Shown: positions 44,101 through 52,010 of the stretch, piece after piece
Numbering within the stretch: position 1 is the first letter of the stretch
Layout: the number at the start of each line of letters is the position of its first letter
DNA from: Syntrophaceae bacterium UBA2280
GTDB taxonomy: Bacteria > Desulfobacterota > Syntrophia > Syntrophales > Smithellaceae
DNA length: 64,000 nt
Direction of reading: 5' to 3'
Assembly (NCBI GenBank): GCA_002347685.1
Contig: DDWS01000001.1
Location: 1-64,000 of the forward strand
The notes under the pieces: generated by a model
The model's database searches: none
Told to the model about the DNA's origin: nothing
What the model saw: the letters and a program-made list of their open reading frames with translations, nothing else
Position numbers and translations under genes: made by a program

Positions 44101-44955
44101 ATGACGGCAGAGCAAAGCATGGAAGCAGGCGGAGTCGACTTGAAGGCGGCGCGGGAAAATGCGGGTCTGACGCTGAAGGATATGTTTGAGCGCACCCGGA
44201 TCAGCGTGGTCAATCTTGAGGCGATTGAAAACGGCGACTTTCATTTGCTGCCCGTTCCCATTTACACAAGAAATTTCATCAAGACCTACGCGGAGGCGCT
44301 GAACATCGACGGCGCCCTGATTCTGAAGAGCTACGAAGACTACCTCCATTCGCTGCGGATCCGGGAAAAAGAAGCGATACAGAAAGACGCGAAGGAGAAA
44401 GAAACCATACTTTCCCGGGTGGCCCCCTATCGATCCTATCTGTGGGTCGCGGGTTTTGTCATCACGTTCGCAGCGATTGCCCTGTTCGTTTCGATTTACT
44501 ACAACCCCGAACCGGATCTGCTGCAAACCGGCTCGCAAATAGCATCAGAGGCAGGAGAAAGTCAGACACCGTCAGAAGAGGCAACCCCGTCCCAAGCCGA
44601 TGACGCAACCGATGTTCAGCTTCCTGCCCCGGACGCGGCGGATGCGTCCGTTGACCCGGCAGCTTCGAAAGCAGCCAGCCCGCCGGAAATGACGGTTGAT
44701 GCCGCGGCCGGCGACGATATGTCGACTCTGATCATCACCGCGGTCGAGGAAACATGGATCCGCATTGCGGCGGATCAGCAGCCCCCCTTCGAGGCGCTGC
44801 TGCAGCCGGGAGAAATCATTTCACGCAAAGCGTCAAAATTTCAAATGGACATCGGCAACGCGGGCGGCATAAAAATTTCGTTTCAAGGAAAGATGATCGA
44901 GAATCTGGGCCAGTCAGGGCAAGTCATCCGCTTGCGCCTGCCGTCAATACAATAA
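44101..44955 (+). CDS. rodZ: RodZ-like helix-turn-helix membrane protein
   Basis: A 284-residue bitopic protein with an N-terminal Xre-type helix-turn-helix (about 11-75: LKAARENAGLTLKDMFERT and YTRNFIKTYAEAL), a TM helix (about 117-140, YLWVAGFVITFAAIALFVSIYY), a Pro/Ala/Asp-rich linker and a C-terminal DUF4115 domain with EETWIRIAAD and PGEIISRKASKF. This is the RodZ plan; RodZ links MreB to the cell-wall elongation complex. It is followed 21 bases later by tatA. Confidence 0.88.
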   Translation: MTAEQSMEAGGVDLKAARENAGLTLKDMFERTRISVVNLEAIENGDFHLLPVPIYTRNFIKTYAEALNIDGALILKSYEDYLHSLRIREKEAIQKDAKEKETILSRVAPYRSYLWVAGFVITFAAIALFVSIYYNPEPDLLQTGSQIASEAGESQTPSEEATPSQADDATDVQLPAPDAADASVDPAASKAASPPEMTVDAAAGDDMSTLIITAVEETWIRIAADQQPPFEALLQPGEIISRKASKFQMDIGNAGGIKISFQGKMIENLGQSGQVIRLRLPSIQ

Positions 44956-44976
44956 AACAAAAAAAGAGGGTGAATT

Positions 44977-45162
44977 ATGTTTGGAAGTTTAGGAATGCCG
45001 GAATTACTGATTATCCTGGTCATCATTGTCATTATTTTCGGTGTCGGAAAACTGCCGGAAATCGGCTCCGCCATCGGCAAGGGTATTAAAAATTTCAAGA
45101 AATCCGTCAATGAAAATGAGGACACCGGCAATACACCGACGAAAAAAGAGCAGGATAAATAG
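44977..45162 (+). CDS. tatA: Second TatA-family translocase subunit
   Basis: A 61-residue TatA: one TM helix (MPELLIILVIIVIIFGVGKL), hinge and the amphipathic PEIGSAIGKGIKNFKKS. GAGGGTG precedes the ATG. It is shorter and more typical of TatA than the protein encoded beside tatC, so this may be the pore subunit and the other TatB-like. Confidence 0.92.
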   Translation: MFGSLGMPELLIILVIIVIIFGVGKLPEIGSAIGKGIKNFKKSVNENEDTGNTPTKKEQDK

Positions 45163-45178
45163 ACTGACCGGAAATAAT

Positions 45179-45223
45179 AAACAAAGGCCCGACAGAATCT
45201 AATCTGCCGAGCCTTTGTTTACA
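45179..45223 (+). terminator. Intrinsic terminator closing the core region
   Basis: AAACAAAGGC (45179-45188) pairs with GCCTTTGTTT (45211-45220). It marks the right end of the core genes; the 240 bases after it are AT-rich with no gene recognised. Confidence 0.75.
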
Positions 45224-45462
45224 AAATTCATCTAGGTAAACGTCAAAATGGTTATGTATACCTGAAAATTGTAAACAGACCTTTATGGCTTTAATTTTAT
45301 TAATAAAAGTAGAAAAAAATTATAAGCCATAATAATATTTGTTAATTAGTAGCTTCAAAATTCGATTTTTAAGCTATTTAGTTTACATTTCTGAATACGA
45401 AGTATTGCGAGTTTTTTCCCCTTACCCAACGATGTTGTTTGTGTAAGAAGCAAATGATTTGT

Positions 45463-45690
45463 CCGGTTCTGTAGCACATAAACTGTCCGGTTGTTAAGTT
45501 GCCTCTATGGAGGTGACGGATGAGACGGACGGAGATACTAAGATTCGGAAGATGCGATTTGAGGAGATGTATTCAGGATGGCGTGAAGGTCGGCTGAGCG
45601 GCGCTAGTTTGGGGGGTTGCCCCCGGACGTTTCGTCGTCAGAAGAATCGGGCTGGATGGGCTAAACGATAAGCGACTGACAACAATCAGA
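45463..45690 (+). mobile_element. Decayed ISNCY-like insertion sequence end with transposase fragment
   Basis: A frame from ATG 45507 to 45671 gives 54 residues; the part RKMRFEEMYSGWREGRLS followed by CPRTFRRQKNRAG resembles the N-terminal helix-turn-helix of ISNCY/IS1202-type transposases (normally a RFEEVYxxWxxGRLTQEEAA...ERTFRR pattern). The helix between them is deleted, and after it the continuation (LDGLNDKRLT) is in another frame, so the gene is dead. TGTCCGGTT occurs twice just upstream (near 45460-45495), as in an element's terminal region. Confidence 0.6.
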
Positions 45691-46046
45691 AAACGGGCAA
45701 AGTTCGTGACCGTGGCATAGATCCGGTGGACTGTGCCAATCGCATATTCCTTTTCCAGGGCCGTTATGAAGGAATTCGAGAATGCCCTGTCCCAGGAGGA
45801 CACGGAAGGGATATTAGCATGCCGGCTGAAGGCGAGGAGCTTGTGGACATCATAGGTCTTCGCCCTGGCGGTGTGAGGAGACTCGATGCCGATGACCTCT
45901 TTGTAGAGATAGAAAGACATCCAGTCCTGCAGATCGCCGGGGTCCGGCATGGACAGGGGAGAAGTAGGACCGGTTGGAGCAGCACTAAAGAACAGGGGCT
46001 TGTCTTTGCCGTGGAGCTTTTTAAACAGGAATCTGGCTGTCTGTTT
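45683..46046 (-). pseudogene. Tyrosine recombinase (integrase) remnant, N-terminal domain
   Basis: The open frame reads RFLFKKLHGKDKPLFF and, further on, SPHTARAKTYDVHKLLAFS and YAIGTVHRIYATVTNFARFL, the SAM-like core-binding domain of tyrosine integrases. The catalytic domain is missing: downstream the frame enters the transposase remnant, and upstream a TAA at 46047-46049 closes it before any start codon. It marks a former integration module at the island edge. Confidence 0.6.
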
Positions 46047-46051
46047 TTATT

Positions 46052-46510
46052 TCAAGGTATCACAAGCCGTTCGTCATAGGAAAAATCTTCGGTACTGACT
46101 ATGGTAATGTTTTTCATGTTGGCATGGACCGTATTAATCACGAAGTTGAATTCGTGTGGTACGAGAGTAGATGGAACCTGAATAACCATATTGCCAGACT
46201 TAAAGAGATCAGCGCCGATAGATTGCACCTCCGGCGGAAACGGATATTCGTCCCAGTATTCGGGCAGAGCAGAAAGACTGACAACGAACGGCTTTATGGT
46301 TGCTGGTATATCAATAGTTATGAGTTTAAGCCTGCCAGGCGTGAATTCTCGGGAAATATGGACATAGAACTCCAGTGCTGCGAGTGCCCGATTTTGAGCA
46401 GCATAAAGCGACGGTACTCCAGCGGGAATCCATCGGCTACCATAAAGTCGGTTTCCTTCTCCGGAAAGGTCATTTGCAAATTGGACTCGTGTGATTCGAT
46501 AGACGAGCAT
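46052..46510 (-). CDS. RES-domain toxin
   Basis: A 152-residue RES-domain protein, a family of NAD+-degrading toxins (MbcT-like). Landmarks are MLVYRITR, the Gly-Ser-Arg in NRLYGSRWIPAGVPSLYAAQ, and ALAALEFYVHI. The conserved Arg, Glu and Ser expected for the NAD+ pocket can be placed in these segments (R5, E46-type positions) but were not aligned. It lies 2 bases after the Xre/MbcA antitoxin and should form a type II toxin-antitoxin pair with it. Confidence 0.85.
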   Translation of the reverse strand: MLVYRITRVQFANDLSGEGNRLYGSRWIPAGVPSLYAAQNRALAALEFYVHISREFTPGRLKLITIDIPATIKPFVVSLSALPEYWDEYPFPPEVQSIGADLFKSGNMVIQVPSTLVPHEFNFVINTVHANMKNITIVSTEDFSYDERLVIP

Positions 46511-46512
46511 AT

Positions 46513-46941
46513 TTATGAAACAAGCCCATGTTCAATGCGACCGAGTTCATTCATAACAAGATCTATTCCGAGATTGAAGGGAATAATATCAACAGGAGCA
46601 CGCCAGCCCAAGGCAACAGAAGGTGATTGGAGCCAACCAATAGCCTTAACGTCGTCATCAAAAACCTCCAGAGCACGTTCTTTGAGCGTGGCAATGCGCA
46701 TGATGCGTTCCGAAATGGTCGGGCTTAGTTTTTTACGGGTGTCGGCCTTGTACCGCTCAAGCGTTTTAGGACTGACACCGAGAATGCGCGCCATTTGAGC
46801 GGGCTTAATATCAAGACTTTTTTCAAGCGTAGCAATAGACCTTGCCCCTATACCCCCTTGGAGGATATCAAGAAGATCATAAGGGGAATGTGTCGGCTTG
46901 TCCCCTAGATCTAGCATTTTCATTACGTTTGCGATACCCAT
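46513..46941 (-). CDS. Xre/MbcA/ParS-family antitoxin
   Basis: A 142-residue antitoxin. A helix-turn-helix (about 45-75, LDIKPAQMARILGVSPKTLE) represses the operon, and the C-terminal MbcA/ParS domain (GWRAPVDIIPFNLGIDLVMN then LGRIEHG) binds the RES toxin. AAAGGA lies 8 bases before the ATG. The promoter just upstream is covered by a perfect inverted repeat, which fits autoregulation. Confidence 0.85.
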   Translation of the reverse strand: MGIANVMKMLDLGDKPTHSPYDLLDILQGGIGARSIATLEKSLDIKPAQMARILGVSPKTLERYKADTRKKLSPTISERIMRIATLKERALEVFDDDVKAIGWLQSPSVALGWRAPVDIIPFNLGIDLVMNELGRIEHGLVS

Positions 46942-46961
46942 GATGCGTTTTCCTTTCTCTT

Positions 46962-47007
46962 AATAGTCATTTGACTACATGATATAGACAAATGACTATT
47001 TTGTCAA
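46962..47007 (-). promoter_or_regulatory. Promoter and operator of the RES/Xre pair
   Basis: Minus strand TTGACA (47002-47007), 17-base spacer, TATCAT (46979-46984). A perfect 12-base inverted repeat AATAGTCATTTG (46962-46973) / CAAATGACTATT (46989-47000) straddles the -10, so a dimeric antitoxin bound there would block RNA polymerase. Confidence 0.75.
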
Positions 47008-47464
47008 GGGACTTTACCACAACGATGTCGTTTGTTGAAGTAAAGCCGTTCACATGCTACTTTATTTCGATGGACACTTCGAATAGATAGATTTTTTTAG
47101 TCGGTTAATTCATCCTCAGCACGGGTCAATAAAGTATCTGTGTATTTTTTTCCGTTACTGCAACATACATAGACGATTACCTGCCATTTATGTGGCTACA
47201 ATTAATAACGACCCGTATTGGTACTATGTCAAGACCATATAATGGACCATATCATGATCTGTCCCGACTTATATTTAACCTGACAAACATTGTCCATTAA
47301 TTCTCATCCTTAGCTATCTTCTTTCATCTACAAACAAGTGATTGTGAATATTCCGGCTGTTGATGATTACTGTTTGAAGGCGCAACGTGGAGCTCACACT
47401 GGTGTCTATGGAGCGCAGTGGAATAGCCATCAAGTGCAGTGGGTTCGTTGGACGACAGCCTCAC
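47008..47464. other. Intergenic region with one long-repeat copy
   Basis: About 450 bases with no convincing gene. It holds the first copy of the 60-base direct repeat (47272-47331). Between 47385 and 47450 there is a GC-richer stretch with an RYYYAAC-type heptamer on the minus strand, possibly a degraded recombination site. Confidence 0.4.
47272..47331. repeat. Direct repeat, left copy, flanking the TIR-caspase module
   Basis: A 60-base sequence beginning TATTTAACCTGACA and ending CTTTCATCTAC recurs at 48956-49014 with two substitutions and one single-base deletion. The copies are in the same orientation and lie on either side of the caspase and TIR genes. Confidence 0.85.
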
Positions 47465-48439
47465 CTATATTCGATTCTTCGCTACCAATCTCCGGTAGTG
47501 CTCTCCCAGGGCTGTAAGTCTGCAAGACTTGCCCTCCATGGCAGCGTTCCACATGTGTGTGGCACCAACTGGAACGAGTAGGTTCAGGCGGTTGTAGCGT
47601 TGCAACACCCCAAAAATGCGCGTATTTTCAGGGATTGGTATCGGCATTCCTGGGTCTCGACCTTTCATCTCAGGCTCATAAGTGGGATCAAGGCTATACT
47701 CAAAGCCAGGATCGGGAAAAAACTCGGCTAATCGGCGTAAATCAGAAATATCTATCGGAGGGGATGACTTTCGCAACGAAACGAACTGTTTGACGTTAGT
47801 CTTAAATACTGGTCGCTGCTCCCATGCACCTAAGGATTGATCAATGTGCGCGTATACGCTTCCTGGAGTAATGTCTCCGGTAAGGTTAGCCGCACTTCCA
47901 CTCAGCGCATCCACAAAGAGAGAGGTAAATACCCCCCGCCCGTTTTCTTCCGTTGCATATTGATCTTTTGTAGATGCGGTTAGAACAGTGAGGCCCTCTG
48001 ATAAAGTGGCCAACTGGTCGCTGGTTGATGGCGTACCTGCGATACCCGAGTGACAGCTGTCTAATACGATGACTTTGTTTTTTGCTGGCGAAGCGTTCGC
48101 GCAATTCAGAATCTCAGAAAGAGATACTCCTTCATCACCGCGTTTCGAGTCTGTCGCAAGTAGATAGCCTCCAGACGCTTCAATATGGCCATGACCTGCG
48201 AAGTAAAACAAGGCGATATTTGCGTCGGTTTTGAAAAGCTCCTCAATTCGATCTTTTAGCTCACTGCGATCTACTCGGTCACTCGGACCAGTGCCGGTGA
48301 GTAATCGACAATCGAAGTTTACCGCGCCACCATCGTGCCGTTCAAGAATTGCCTTAACAGCATGAGCATCATCAACACATCCGAATAGTGGGCTACCGTG
48401 TGCGTAATAGTTAATGCCAACAATAAGTGCTATTCGCAT
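47465..48439 (-). CDS. Caspase-like (peptidase C14) protease of a TIR-linked defence module
   Basis: A 324-residue protein with an N-terminal caspase p20-like domain (about 1-215). The fold starts RIALIVGINYYAHGSPLFGC, the catalytic His lies in ALFYFAGHGHIEASGG (about 80) and the catalytic Cys in KVIVLDSCHSGIAG (about 130). The C-terminal 110 residues form a separate domain of unknown fold (FFPDPGFEYSLDPTYEPE onward) that may sense the signal. It lies 18 bases after a TIR gene; TIR plus caspase-like protease is the gene pair of type IV Thoeris, in which a TIR-made nucleotide activates the protease. Assignment to that type is by gene content only. AGGAAGG precedes the ATG. Confidence 0.85.
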   Translation of the reverse strand: MRIALIVGINYYAHGSPLFGCVDDAHAVKAILERHDGGAVNFDCRLLTGTGPSDRVDRSELKDRIEELFKTDANIALFYFAGHGHIEASGGYLLATDSKRGDEGVSLSEILNCANASPAKNKVIVLDSCHSGIAGTPSTSDQLATLSEGLTVLTASTKDQYATEENGRGVFTSLFVDALSGSAANLTGDITPGSVYAHIDQSLGAWEQRPVFKTNVKQFVSLRKSSPPIDISDLRRLAEFFPDPGFEYSLDPTYEPEMKGRDPGMPIPIPENTRIFGVLQRYNRLNLLVPVGATHMWNAAMEGKSCRLTALGEHYRRLVAKNRI

Positions 48440-48457
48440 AATAGTTACCTTCCTGTG

Positions 48458-48829
48458 CTAGAGACTATCAATAAATTTCTCGATTGCGGGCCATGTCCAT
48501 ACAACGGTATTTACACCGGATAGATTTGCTCGGTCATCTGTGTATGCCCATATGCCGAGAATCTTCTTTTTCTCTTCTCGCGCGCAGGCAATCTCCCATT
48601 TCTGACCACTTGAGGTAAAGGAGTTCTTACTTACAAGGGCGATGACACCATCCGAGCGAAGGATCCGCGTGCGAACTCGATCCTTCCAGTTAGAATCGTA
48701 TGGCTCCTTCACTGACATATCGACGTACTCAAACGGTGAGTTCGTGTTTAGAGATTGGCCCTTGAGGAAGTCTCTTTGTCTCTCATCTTCGATAGCGAAC
48801 GCCACAAAAATCACTTTCTTGTCTGCCAT
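48458..48829 (-). CDS. TIR-like (DUF1863/ThsB-type) protein
   Basis: A 123-residue single-domain protein of the MTH538 TIR-like family. KVIFVAFAIEDERQRDFLKG begins the fold, the SNWKDRVRTRILRSDGVIAL segment precedes the BB-type loop, and the catalytic Glu is expected in KWEIACAREEKKKILG, as in ThsB proteins that convert NAD+ to cyclic ADP-ribose isomers. The start at 48829 has GGAGAGG upstream; the ATG at 48850 lacks one. Likely the phage sensor and signal producer for the downstream protease. Confidence 0.82.
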   Translation of the reverse strand: MADKKVIFVAFAIEDERQRDFLKGQSLNTNSPFEYVDMSVKEPYDSNWKDRVRTRILRSDGVIALVSKNSFTSSGQKWEIACAREEKKKILGIWAYTDDRANLSGVNTVVWTWPAIEKFIDSL

Positions 48830-48955
48830 TTTCCTCTCCTTTTTATACACAGTTATTTTTTACAGCACTTCCGAGCAAGTTCGCGCCAATTTCGAGAAGC
48901 CGAACACCTTGTCATTCGTGAAGTCGAGTGGTGTCATATCGGCAATTGCCACTTC

Positions 48956-49014
48956 TATTTAACCTGACAGACATTGTCCATTATTCTCATCCTTAGCTAT
49001 CTTCTTTCACCTAC
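48956..49014. repeat. Direct repeat, right copy, flanking the TIR-caspase module
   Basis: The second copy of the 60-base repeat (see 47272-47331). The 48830-49188 stretch has otherwise no gene; its left part (48850-48955) is AT-rich and its right part carries a stem-loop at 49108-49134. Confidence 0.85.
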
Positions 49015-49107
49015 CTATACGCAGCATAATCCGATTTTTATATTGATATTGTTATGTTACGTTGTTTTTTAATCATAATTCTAAATCTGTCAAGTTAATT
49101 TTATTCC

Positions 49108-49150
49108 CAGCCACGACTTGTACGGAGTCGGCTGCAGCAATTTGTTTCGG
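49108..49150 (-). other. Decayed attC-like site 3' of the DUF4238 gene
   Basis: CAGCC-AC-GACT pairs with AGTC-GGCTG around a 7-base loop, with a two-base bulge, and the flank TGCAGCAATTTGTTTCGG resembles the end of the clear attC at 56306-56371 (TGCAGCTATTCGTTATGC). The distal core triplet is not intact, so it is presumed nonfunctional. Confidence 0.35.
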
Positions 49151-49188
49151 CCTGTTCCGCGATCATCCATGGCCCTTCCTATACGCCA

Positions 49189-50259
49189 CTATTCCGGTTG
49201 CTGCTGTGGTTGACTTTCTGACCGTTCCATCAGCTTCCTTTCTGCCTCCGTTTGTTCTTCGTGCCACTTTGACCACTGTGCGTCTTCGTCTTTCAGTAGG
49301 TCTGCACTAACTGTTCTCGGTCTCAGACTTGCCATGTTCGCATCGGGTTTTGCCGCAAAGATAAATCTATGGGCGTGCTCGGCGATGCAGCGTCGTATTA
49401 TTTCTGCCTGCTCTGAGCTAAACTGTGTTCCACGTTGCGGCGGTCGTGATCCAACTTGCGTATAAAGGAGGTGGGTTGGACTGATCGGCATGAATATTTC
49501 TGTTCCTTTACTTCCCCAACCACCACCGAAATCGTATTTGCTATGATTGTGAAAATTCAGGCGGACTACGGGATCATCGCTCGTAAACCATTCAGTTCCT
49601 TTCGGCGGAGCCATGATTGTCCACCGATGCTGCTGCAGAACTTCGGCGGTTTTGGTAAGGAGATGCTTAATGCTAAAAAGCCACAAAGCGCGTCCGACAA
49701 TGCTCTCCGCTTTTATCGTTCCGAACTCCTGGCCTCGTTGAATCTCGGTAGTAACACGTATTGGGAAATAGTTTGCCTGAGGAAATGGCGCAATGCGAAT
49801 TTCTTCTCCACAAGCCTTCATGGACTCCAATTTCTCGACAGACTTCTCCAAAGTCATTTGAAAGAAGCCCGGGAAAGACTCATACCAACGCCGGAGAAAC
49901 TCCACCAGTCTTGCTGGAGTTCTCACGTCCTGAGCGGATAGAAAACGTATCAAGACCCGCCAGTCGGATGGCTGGAGGCGACTGTCTGAAATAACCTTTT
50001 GCAGAACCTCTGCGGCAGGCGTCTCGTATTCACGGTCGAACCATTTCTCTATCTCGTCAGTTGCGCCTCCCACTGCCAATCTCGTGTATAGATGTGCGTG
50101 ATAGGCAACTCCTCGAATTGATTTCTCGTTCCATAGAGGTACCTTCCCGTGCGAAACAAGCACACGATATAAACACACACGCCCGGGAGAGGATTCCCAA
50201 GCTTTAAGGTATTCACAGGGAACGTAGTGGTTGTCATGATGAAAATCTGCTTGGGTCAA
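49189..50259 (-). CDS. DUF4238-family protein
   Basis: A 356-residue protein of the DUF4238 family, common in defence islands but of unknown function. The N-terminus HHDNHYVPCEYLKAWESS (HyvP motif) is the family hallmark, and the middle contains EWFTSDDPVVRLNFHNHS, the family's second conserved block. The start is placed at TTG 50259 because GGAGG lies 6 bases upstream; the TTG at 50277 has none. It is bounded by attC-like sequences on both sides and may itself be an old integron cassette. Confidence 0.75.
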   Translation of the reverse strand: MTQADFHHDNHYVPCEYLKAWESSPGRVCLYRVLVSHGKVPLWNEKSIRGVAYHAHLYTRLAVGGATDEIEKWFDREYETPAAEVLQKVISDSRLQPSDWRVLIRFLSAQDVRTPARLVEFLRRWYESFPGFFQMTLEKSVEKLESMKACGEEIRIAPFPQANYFPIRVTTEIQRGQEFGTIKAESIVGRALWLFSIKHLLTKTAEVLQQHRWTIMAPPKGTEWFTSDDPVVRLNFHNHSKYDFGGGWGSKGTEIFMPISPTHLLYTQVGSRPPQRGTQFSSEQAEIIRRCIAEHAHRFIFAAKPDANMASLRPRTVSADLLKDEDAQWSKWHEEQTEAERKLMERSESQPQQQPE

Positions 50260-50315
50260 GAACGCCTCCGAGATCAAGTAATGCCTTGACGATTATGTAT
50301 GGGCCGAACAGTAAA

Positions 50316-50366
50316 GCTCAACCGGTGCGCGCCACGTGCACGCAATCGGCTATAGCGAGGTTAGCA
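50316..50366 (-). other. Probable attC-like site between DUF4365 and DUF4238 genes
   Basis: On the minus strand TGCTAAC opens the site and GTTGAGC (consensus GTTRRRY) closes it. Between them TGCGTGC pairs with GCGCGCA around a 5-base loop, with CCG/CGG pairs outside and unpaired bases between, as in attC hairpins. It is of about 51 bases. Confidence 0.45.
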
Positions 50367-50451
50367 GTTTTTTGCCGTTACTTAATATCGATCCCATATG
50401 CTTCAACAAAATCGACTATCATTTGTTTTTATTCTCTTTTGAATTCATTGT

Positions 50452-51672
50452 TCAATAATCTGTATCTAAGCATTTATTTAAAATGTGCCTCATGCACTCG
50501 GCACTTACATGCTTACAATTTATTGTTAATTGATCTGAAACTTTATCAAATCTTTTAGTCCCATATATTATTCCAAGAGGTCGCCAATAATATTCAAGTT
50601 TATTTTGATGCACACACGTTCTGTCCGAACAATCGTCGTGTTTGGATGACTTTTTGATTAGTTTATTATCAATAGATTCAATCTTCATAGATGATTTATT
50701 AAATTTAATTAGGGCATTATGAGTTAATTTATTATCAAATGGTAATTTATCGCATAAGAATTCTGCGAAGTCATTTTCAATTATTTTCTGGGATGTGATA
50801 TATTCATCGAGCATTTTATGATCTTTAAGCTTCCGAACTATCTCTTTGTGCTTTTGAATAATGTTAATAAATTCTTCATCGTAAATGTTATCCGGTAGTG
50901 AAATATGCCAGTTCAACCCCCCTTTACAGTAATAACGAAAATCATCTAAATATTCAGCCGCCTTGATTGGGTCTGTTTCTAATGCAATACTTTTTAGAAT
51001 AAAACAAACATTCTCAATTTCTGTCAATGCTTTAGCTGCATTTTTTTTAGTTACATAAAACCCTTCTGGTACTTCACCCCAGTAATTATCTATCGGTATA
51101 TTAAATTCTGGAAGCATATCATCATGTGAGACTTCAGAGGAGAATAAGTTCCAGTTGAGAAATTCTCTGTTTTTTGCAAAATCAGCTTTTATAAGCTGTG
51201 TCTCAATTTTATCCAGGGTCTCTCGCCGGGATGTAACCTTAAATTTATCAGTCTTTATCATTTTCCCTGGCATATAGAACTTTTCGTTTCCGTTATGAAT
51301 AACTTTTTCACAATTGTCATCTATTTCAGTAGATGTTAAAAAATACATTAAGGGATTTTCTTCACTTCCTGTATGAACAATTAAAAAAAATTCATCTCTA
51401 GGTAGTCCTTGTTTATCAATGACATATTCGCAGTGTATATAATGTGAGGTGCTACTTGTTTCAATAAATTTAGCCTGAACAACTCCTAATTTAGGTGCAT
51501 TCCTGTCCAATATGTTCCTGTTTGTCAGCCTCCTTTGGATAATAAAGTCAGCCCCATGAATATCGATAGACCTTTCTAATATCCAGAAACGATCCATTAA
51601 AAACGATCTGGTTCTGGCTTCTCCTATCGCTCCATTTTGAGCAATCTTGATCCAAGCTAGTTTTTTTTCCAT
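50452..51672 (-). CDS. DUF4365-domain protein
   Basis: A 406-residue protein whose N-terminal half (about 10-150) matches the DUF4365 pattern: GAIGEARTRSFL, then SIDIHGADFIIQRR and GVVQAKFIETSS. This gives a nuclease-like core with Glu, Asp and the Gln-Ala-Lys (QxK) strand of the PD-(D/E)XK type. The C-terminal half is Lys/Asn/Ile-rich and unrecognised. The gene is notably AT-rich compared with the core region. DUF4365 genes are frequent in defence islands; function untested. Confidence 0.7.
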   Translation of the reverse strand: MEKKLAWIKIAQNGAIGEARTRSFLMDRFWILERSIDIHGADFIIQRRLTNRNILDRNAPKLGVVQAKFIETSSTSHYIHCEYVIDKQGLPRDEFFLIVHTGSEENPLMYFLTSTEIDDNCEKVIHNGNEKFYMPGKMIKTDKFKVTSRRETLDKIETQLIKADFAKNREFLNWNLFSSEVSHDDMLPEFNIPIDNYWGEVPEGFYVTKKNAAKALTEIENVCFILKSIALETDPIKAAEYLDDFRYYCKGGLNWHISLPDNIYDEEFINIIQKHKEIVRKLKDHKMLDEYITSQKIIENDFAEFLCDKLPFDNKLTHNALIKFNKSSMKIESIDNKLIKKSSKHDDCSDRTCVHQNKLEYYWRPLGIIYGTKRFDKVSDQLTINCKHVSAECMRHILNKCLDTDY

Positions 51673-51750
51673 AATACAATTCAGAAATATAAATTTGATT
51701 TATCCATTAAACATTGAGCAATATCGTGGTGTTTACGTAAATCAAAGCGG

Positions 51751-51993
51751 TTAGCTATTATCTTCGCGCCAATCATAGTTGGCTTTGATTTTCAATATCC
51801 CCTTCAATCCTGCCTGCAACGGCTCGGGGTCAAGGGCGTCAAGTGTGTCATAATATAACTGGTCCTTCCATCGTATCGTCTCGAGCTCATCCCGCAAAAG
51901 CGCCTCTCGCCCGGCCTCGTGCTTTGCCTTGAGGCCGGCCACCAACTCTCTGGCTCTCTTTTTGTCCTGCTCTGAGATTTTCTCAATCAACAA
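51751..51993 (-). CDS. Small hypothetical protein, 80 residues
   Basis: Not recognised. A charged, helical protein (EKISEQDKKRARELVAGLKA near the start) with a TTG start and a weak ribosome site. It lies 17 bases after the 131-residue gene and is GC-richer than the DUF4365 gene, suggesting the two small genes moved in together. Confidence 0.5.
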   Translation of the reverse strand: MLIEKISEQDKKRARELVAGLKAKHEAGREALLRDELETIRWKDQLYYDTLDALDPEPLQAGLKGILKIKANYDWREDNS

Positions 51994-52010
51994 TTATCCA
52001 CTCACTCTAA

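Noticed and set aside
47385..47450. Possible attC site after the caspase gene (GTCCAAC ... GTTGCGC on the minus strand)
   Set aside because: The closing heptamer does not fit GTTRRRY, no convincing long hairpin forms, and no complementary heptamer lies before the TIR gene.
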